Part shown: positions 51,201 to 54,925 of the stretch, piece after piece
Layout of the letters: each line of letters opens with the position of its first letter
Numbering within the stretch: position 1 is the stretch's first letter
NCBI GenBank assembly: GCA_964406375.1
Contig: CAYORM010000018.1
Coordinates: 1-54,925 of the forward strand
Reading direction: 5' to 3'
Origin: CAYORM01 sp964406375
GTDB taxonomy: Bacteria > Pseudomonadota > Alphaproteobacteria > DSM-16000 > Inquilinaceae
DNA length: 54,925 bases
The notes under the pieces: model-generated
Told to the model about the DNA's origin: nothing
Seen by the model: only the letters and a program-made list of their open reading frames with translations
Database searches by the model: none
Position numbers and translations under genes: made by a program

Positions 51201-51390
51201 TATCGACCGATTCCGGTGTCGCGCCCCGCCAATCGGTGCGGACCGTCACGATCGGCCGGTCGACATTCGGCAGCTCGCGGATCTCGATACCGAACCAGGC
51301 CGCGAGCCCCGCCAGCACCACGAGGATGTTGAGGACGATGGTGAGGACCGGCCGCCGGACACAGAGTGCGGCGATCCCGCCGCCGCTCAC
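48202..51390 (-). CDS. RND efflux pump inner-membrane transporter (HAE1 family)
   Basis: A 1062-residue proton-driven efflux pump protein. It begins IAALCVRRPVLTIVLNILVV (first membrane helix) and continues ELPNVDRPIVTVRTDWRGAT. Helix 4 carries LATGLVVDDAIVVLENIERH, with the two adjacent Asp needed for proton relay. The periplasmic porter and funnel domains are duplicated in the usual AcrB-like way. It overlaps the adaptor gene by 4 bases (GTG start at 51390), so the two are coupled. No outer-membrane TolC-like gene is adjacent. The C-terminal 70 residues are a charged, Pro-rich extension. Confidence 0.93.
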   Translation of the reverse strand: MSGGGIAALCVRRPVLTIVLNILVVLAGLAAWFGIEIRELPNVDRPIVTVRTDWRGATPESVDTQITGVIEGAVARVPGVSTISSRSRFGESRVTVEFDPSVDIDVAANDVRNAVAGVERRLPDDLDDPPTVIKSDADAQAIMRLAVTASATPIEELTRIVDDEIVDRLAAVPGVATVQVYGERKEIVRVTLDPQALASRGLGVEHVEAALADAALDMPAGTFETSQQNLIVRADASAVTAAEIAAIAIDGVTRIGDVATVAFGPEAESSTIRMNGRTGIGLGIVRQAQSNTLQISADVRAAIAELAALLPEDVQVTVTSDDALFINGAIHEVALTLGLATLIVVGVIWVFIGSVRATLIPSVAVPIALIGAIAAIWLAGFSLNILTLLALVLATGLVVDDAIVVLENIERHRAMGYGPRAAAVIGTRQVFFAVIATTATLAAVFVPISFLPGTAGRLFAEFGFTMAIAVLLSSFVALTLGPMLASRLPAVAHDGGGGLLGRAGTALAGLYRRLLDLALAAPIVVVALCAVFAVASVGVFTALPEELTPPEDRGSMFIVVNAPQGAGLDFTGRQLRQVEEAVAPLLDTGEVERIFTIAGTSGANSGFVIIGLAPWEDRARSQQEIAAELRPKLDAIAGARVALRSSNSLGIRGGGTGLQFAVTGVDFDALAMAAERFVDAADRLPGLTGLSLAYDTTQPQLSVVIDRERASDLGVPIGGIAAVLQTMLDGRNVVDIFVGDEAIPIRMQALEGSFDDPGDLDSLTIATGDGRVIPLSSLVTVTETAVAPELSREGQRRAVPLSAQLAPGTDLRSAMEQVEALAPELLAPGQQIRFLGEAATLEQTASGVATTFGFALLVVLLVLAAQFESFVGALIILATVPFGLAAAVFAVALSGGSLNVYSQIGLVMLVGLMAKNGILIVEFADQLRDRGRSVREAVREACSVRLRPVMMTMIATVAGGVPLILTGGAGGEARAALGWIIVGGLGFSTVFTLFLTPVAYLLLGGLRAPRGAEAKRLEAELAAAEARHAEAIGTAPAQSVPPKGDGPKTEPGRGGDLPAAAE

Positions 51391-52514
51391 GACGCGGCCT
51401 CCGCGACCCCAGGCTCAGGCCCGGCCTCCCGCTGCGGCGCAGCGGCATCATCCACCGGCCCGCCGGCGCGGACACGCTGGACACCCTCCACCACCACCCG
51501 GTCGGCCTCTGTCAGATCACCCTCGACCAGCACCCGCCCGCCGCTGCGCTGCACGATCGTGACGGGCACGCGCTCGGCGGTGCCCTCGACGATCCGCCAC
51601 ACATAGGAGCCGTTGCGGTCCCACTGGATCGCCATCTCCGGTACCGAGGGGTAGAGCCCGCCCTCGAAACTCAGCGCGACGGCGAAGGACATGCCGGGAC
51701 GCAGCCGGTCCTCGTCATTGGGGATCTCGGCCCGTACCGTCAGGGTGCGTGTCGCCGGGTCGATGCGGCTGTCGATCGCGGTGACGGTCCCTTCGAACCG
51801 CGCGCCCGGCACGGAGGGCGTCGTCGCCCGGATCGCAAGGCCGGTCGTGACGAAGGCGGCGTAACGCTCGGGCACGGCGAATTCGACGAGGATCGCGCTG
51901 CGGTCATCGATGGTGCCGAGCGGCACGGTGGTCGAGACCACGTCGCCGACATCGACCTCGGGCAGCCCCATCACCCCGTCGAAGGGCGCCCGCACGGTGC
52001 GGCGGCGCAGGGCCAGTTCCGCCGAGGCGAGGCCGGTCCGTGCCGCATCGAGCGCGGTGCGCGCGGCGTCGAGCTCGCTCTCGGGGATCGAGCGGGTCGG
52101 CGCCAGCCGCTCATAGCGCGCGAGTGTCGCCTCGGCCTCGGTGACGCGGATGCGGGCGAGCTCGGTCGCGAGCATCTCGGCCTCGGCATCGAGCGCGACG
52201 AGCGGATCGCCGGCCGCCACCCTGTCGCCGGCCGCGAACATGACCTCCACCACCTCGCCCGAGGTGGAGGGGTAGACGACCACCGACCGGCGCGCATCGC
52301 CCGTGCCGACGGTGCGCACCGTCTCCAGGGAGACTGCGGGCATGACGGCTTCCGTCACCACCGGCACGACGAGCTGGGCCATCCCGGCCGCGCCACGCCC
52401 TTGCGTCGCGCTGCCGGCCGAGGGATCGGACGTCTGGATCAGCCCGAACCAAGCCGCCGCCGCGGCCCCAAGGATCAGCGCCGTCACCAGAATCTGTCGC
52501 AGGATCGACATCAC
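51387..52514 (-). CDS. RND efflux periplasmic adaptor (membrane fusion protein)
   Basis: A 375-residue adaptor. The N-terminal signal/anchor (QILVTALILGAAAAAWFGLI) is followed by a lipoyl/beta-barrel core: VVYPSTSGEVVEVMFAAGDR, VAAGDPLVALDAEAEMLATE, a helical hairpin of about 75 residues and RAPFDGVMGLPEVDVGDVVS. The C-terminal membrane-proximal domain has GRVLVEGDLTEADRVVVEGV. It links the RND transporter encoded just downstream to an outer-membrane channel. First gene of the two-gene efflux operon. Confidence 0.93.
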   Translation of the reverse strand: MMSILRQILVTALILGAAAAAWFGLIQTSDPSAGSATQGRGAAGMAQLVVPVVTEAVMPAVSLETVRTVGTGDARRSVVVYPSTSGEVVEVMFAAGDRVAAGDPLVALDAEAEMLATELARIRVTEAEATLARYERLAPTRSIPESELDAARTALDAARTGLASAELALRRRTVRAPFDGVMGLPEVDVGDVVSTTVPLGTIDDRSAILVEFAVPERYAAFVTTGLAIRATTPSVPGARFEGTVTAIDSRIDPATRTLTVRAEIPNDEDRLRPGMSFAVALSFEGGLYPSVPEMAIQWDRNGSYVWRIVEGTAERVPVTIVQRSGGRVLVEGDLTEADRVVVEGVQRVRAGGPVDDAAAPQREAGPEPGVAEAAS

Positions 52515-52701
52515 GCCCTTTCCCGAGTGACGGCACCGCCCGACGTTACACGAACGGCTCCGCCCCTTCCGTCGCGCCGATCCGCCCGGCGACGGTCGAT
52601 GGCACGGCGATCCGTGGAATGACGGCCGTCACGGTGTCGGAGACATCGCCGGACCCGATCATATCAGCTCGGCAGACGGCGCGGCAGCCTCGCAGGCCGG
52701 C

Positions 52702-54330
52702 TCACTCGCCGATGGCGCGCATTTCGAAGGCGGCGGCCATCAGCGCGCGCGTATAGGCCTCGCGCGGGGCGGCGAAGATTTCCGCGGCCGGACCATGCTC
52801 GACGACACGGCCATCCTTCATCACCACGACCGTATCGGCGAGCGCACGCACCACTTTGAGGTCGTGGCTGATGAACAGATAGGCGAGGCCGTAGCGCTGC
52901 TGCAGGTCGCGCAGCAGATCGACGATCTGCGCCTGCACCGACATGTCGAGGGCCGAGGTCGGCTCGTCGAGTACGACGAATTTCGGCTTCAGCACCATCG
53001 CCCGGGCGATGGCGATGCGCTGCCGCTGTCCGCCCGAGAATTCGTGCGGGTAGCGGTGCCGCGTCTCGGGATCGAGGCCGACCTCCTCGAGCGCGCGGAT
53101 GATGATCTCCTCGCGTTCGGCGGTGCTGCTGCCGATCCCGTGCACATGCAGCCCCTCGCCGATGATGCCCGCCACGGTCATGCGCGGGCTCAATGAGCCG
53201 TAGGGATCCTGAAAGACGACCTGCAGGTCGCGGCGCAGCGGCCGCATCTCGCGAAAGCCCAGCCCCTGGATGTTGCGACCGCCATAGCGGATCGCGCCCT
53301 CGCTCTGGATCAGCCGCAGAATCGCCAGACCGAGCGTCGTCTTGCCCGAGCCGCTCTCGCCGACCACCCCCAGCGTCGTGCCCTCGCGCACCTCGACCGA
53401 GACCCCGTCGACCGCCTTCACATGGTCGACGGTGCGGCGGAACACACCGGCCTTGATCGGAAACCAGACCTTCAGCGCCTCGGTCTCGATGATCGCGGCG
53501 GCTCCCGGCCGCGGCTCGACCGGGTTCCCCTTCGGCTCGGAGGCGATCAGCCGCCGCGTGTATTCGTGCTGGGGGTTGGCGAAGACCTCTTCGGCCGTAC
53601 CGGTCTCCACCACCCGTCCGCGCAGCATCACGCAGACCCGGTCGGCCATCCGCCGCACCACGCCGAGATCATGGGTGATCAGCAGAAGCCCCATGCCGAA
53701 GCGCTTCTGCAGGCTCTTCATCAGCTCCAGGATCTGGGCCTGGATGGTGACGTCGAGGGCGGTCGTCGGCTCGTCGGCGATCAGGAGGTCGGGTTCATTG
53801 GCCAGCGCCATCGCGATCATGACGCGCTGGCGCTGGCCGCCTGACAGCTCGTGCGGATAGGCGTTGAGCCGCTTCTCCGGCTCCGGCAGCCCGACGAGGC
53901 TGAGCAGCTCGAGCACCCGCGCGCGGGCCTGCGCCCGCCTCATCCCCTTGTGCAGCGCCAGCACCTCGCCGACCTGCTTCTCGATCGTGTGCAGCGGGTT
54001 CAGCGAGGTCATCGGCTCCTGGAAGATCATCGCGATCCTGTTGCCGCGCACCGTCCGCAGCAGCCGGTCGTCGGCCCCCATGAGCTCCTGGTCGCGGAAG
54101 CGGATCGACCCGCCCGGGGTGTGCCGGGCCGCCGGATAGGGCAGCAGCTGCAGCACCGAGAGCGCGGTGACCGATTTGCCCGAACCGCTCTCGCCGACCA
54201 GCGCCAGCGTCTCGCCCTTGTCGACATGCAGCGAGACGTCACGGACCGCGGCGACCGGCTCGCCCTGCGAGACGAAATCGACGCCCAGCCGGGAAATGGT
54301 GAGAAGGCGCTCGCCGGTGGCCGTGCTCAT
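52702..54330 (-). CDS. yejF: Oligopeptide-type ABC transporter ATP-binding protein YejF
   Basis: A 542-residue double ATPase, two ABC domains in one chain, as in YejF of the YejABEF peptide importer. Each domain has a Walker A (LALVGESGSGKSVTALSVLQ and TTLGVVGESGSGKTTLGLAI), a signature SGGQRQRVMIAMAL or SGGQRQRIAIARAM, and a Walker B (LLIADEPTTALD; FVVLDEPTSALD). The OppD/F-type C-terminal segment after the first ABC domain (EYTRRLIASEPKG) is present. It overlaps yejE by 4 bases. Confidence 0.94.
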   Translation of the reverse strand: MSTATGERLLTISRLGVDFVSQGEPVAAVRDVSLHVDKGETLALVGESGSGKSVTALSVLQLLPYPAARHTPGGSIRFRDQELMGADDRLLRTVRGNRIAMIFQEPMTSLNPLHTIEKQVGEVLALHKGMRRAQARARVLELLSLVGLPEPEKRLNAYPHELSGGQRQRVMIAMALANEPDLLIADEPTTALDVTIQAQILELMKSLQKRFGMGLLLITHDLGVVRRMADRVCVMLRGRVVETGTAEEVFANPQHEYTRRLIASEPKGNPVEPRPGAAAIIETEALKVWFPIKAGVFRRTVDHVKAVDGVSVEVREGTTLGVVGESGSGKTTLGLAILRLIQSEGAIRYGGRNIQGLGFREMRPLRRDLQVVFQDPYGSLSPRMTVAGIIGEGLHVHGIGSSTAEREEIIIRALEEVGLDPETRHRYPHEFSGGQRQRIAIARAMVLKPKFVVLDEPTSALDMSVQAQIVDLLRDLQQRYGLAYLFISHDLKVVRALADTVVVMKDGRVVEHGPAAEIFAAPREAYTRALMAAAFEMRAIGE

Positions 54331-54925
54331 GCTTTCTCCTTGGCGGCGCCGCCGGCGCCCGATGTGGCCCGTCGCGGGTCGAAGGCGTCACGCAGCGCCT
54401 CGCCGATGAAGACCAGAAGCGACAGCAGGATGGCGAGGGAGAAAAAGGCCGTGAAGCCCAACCAGGGCGCCTGGAGGTTGGCCTTGCCCTGCTGCACCAG
54501 CTCACCCAGCGAGGGCGAACCGGGCGGCAGCCCGAAACCGAGGAAGTCGAGCCCGGTCAGGGCGGCGATCGCGCCGGTGAGGTTGAAGGGCAGGAAGGTA
54601 ATGGTCGCGACCATCGCATTGGGCAGGACATGCCGCCACATGATCGGCACATTGCCGACGCCGAGCGCGCGGGCCGCGCGGACATAGTCGAGATTGCGGG
54701 CGCGCAGGAATTCCGCCCGCACCACCCCCACCAGCCCCATCCAGCTGAACAACAGCAGCAGGATCAGCAGCGTCCAGAAGCCGGGCACGATGATACTCGA
54801 CATGATGATGAGCAGGTAGAACACCGGCATGCCCGACCAGATCTCGATGAAACGCTGGAAGATCAGGTCGGTCCAGCCGCCGAAATAGCCCTGCACCGCG
54901 CCGGCCGACACGCCGATGACCGCCG
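54327..54925 (-). CDS. yejE: ABC transporter permease YejE (partial, 5' end outside window)
   Basis: The C-terminal part (about 199 codons) of an inner-membrane permease. AVQGYFGGWTDLIFQRFIEI, WSGMPVFYLLIIMSSIIVPG, EFLRARNLDYVRAARALGV and the EAA loop LTGLDFLGFGLPPGSPSLGE match YejE closely. Three to four membrane helices are visible. The reading frame is open to the last base of the window, so the N-terminus lies beyond it. With YejF it imports peptides (microcin C-type substrates in Escherichia coli). Confidence 0.92.
   Translation of the reverse strand, partial: AVIGVSAGAVQGYFGGWTDLIFQRFIEIWSGMPVFYLLIIMSSIIVPGFWTLLILLLLFSWMGLVGVVRAEFLRARNLDYVRAARALGVGNVPIMWRHVLPNAMVATITFLPFNLTGAIAALTGLDFLGFGLPPGSPSLGELVQQGKANLQAPWLGFTAFFSLAILLSLLVFIGEALRDAFDPRRATSGAGGAAKEKA

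Overview
The window is a GC-rich (roughly 70% G+C), densely coded piece of an alphaproteobacterial chromosome. The lineage is suggested by the alphaproteobacterial forms of AddA/AddB, the tsaE-addB-addA-trxA order, the DUF1674 protein, the purH/htpX neighbourhood, the yejEF genes and a PdhS-type (PleC/DivJ-like) histidine kinase. A Rhodospirillales-like or related order fits, but no marker fixes the genus.

Layout. 1-4.45 kb: tRNA-Ser(GGA), a lipid A acyltransferase, two glycosyltransferases and an exported PRC-barrel protein. 4.6-26.75 kb: a set of short-tailed-phage genes, almost all on the minus strand. In transcription order it holds terminase large subunit, portal, zincin-like virion protein, two small genes, scaffold, SU10-type major capsid protein, adaptor, tail hub, several small tail/ejection proteins including a second zincin, tail collar, collagen-like tail fibre, holin-like protein, lysozyme and an Rz/Rz1 spanin pair. 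Three host-type genes lie inside it on the opposite strand: an MFS exporter, methionine aminopeptidase and the PdhS-like kinase. I see no integrase, excisionase, replication gene or small terminase, and the phage genes look intact.

26.85-37.04 kb: housekeeping genes dnaX, ffs (4.5S RNA), beta-carbonic anhydrase, a BKACE enzyme, ybaB, fmt, truA, a small membrane protein, dapE, dapD and purH. 37.06-38.93 kb: a compact regulatory module. A CI/LexA-like repressor (HTH plus S24 peptidase) is divergent from a two-gene operon encoding a winged-helix protein and a DUF6456-like protein. A perfect 19-bp operator sits inside a good leftward promoter. 38.96-54.9 kb: htpX, DUF1674, tsaE, addB, addA, trxA, a MarR regulator, an RND efflux pair and the yejF/yejE transporter genes (yejE runs off the right edge).

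The main interpretation is inference. The phage genes look like a domesticated, structure-only particle cluster, that is, a candidate gene transfer agent (GTA) of short-tailed (SU10/P22-like) type rather than the siphovirus-like type known from Rhodobacter and Caulobacter. The repressor/winged-helix/DUF6456 module resembles the RogA-GafY-GafZ arrangement that controls the Caulobacter GTA and could be its switch. A defective or slowly decaying prophage is the main alternative.
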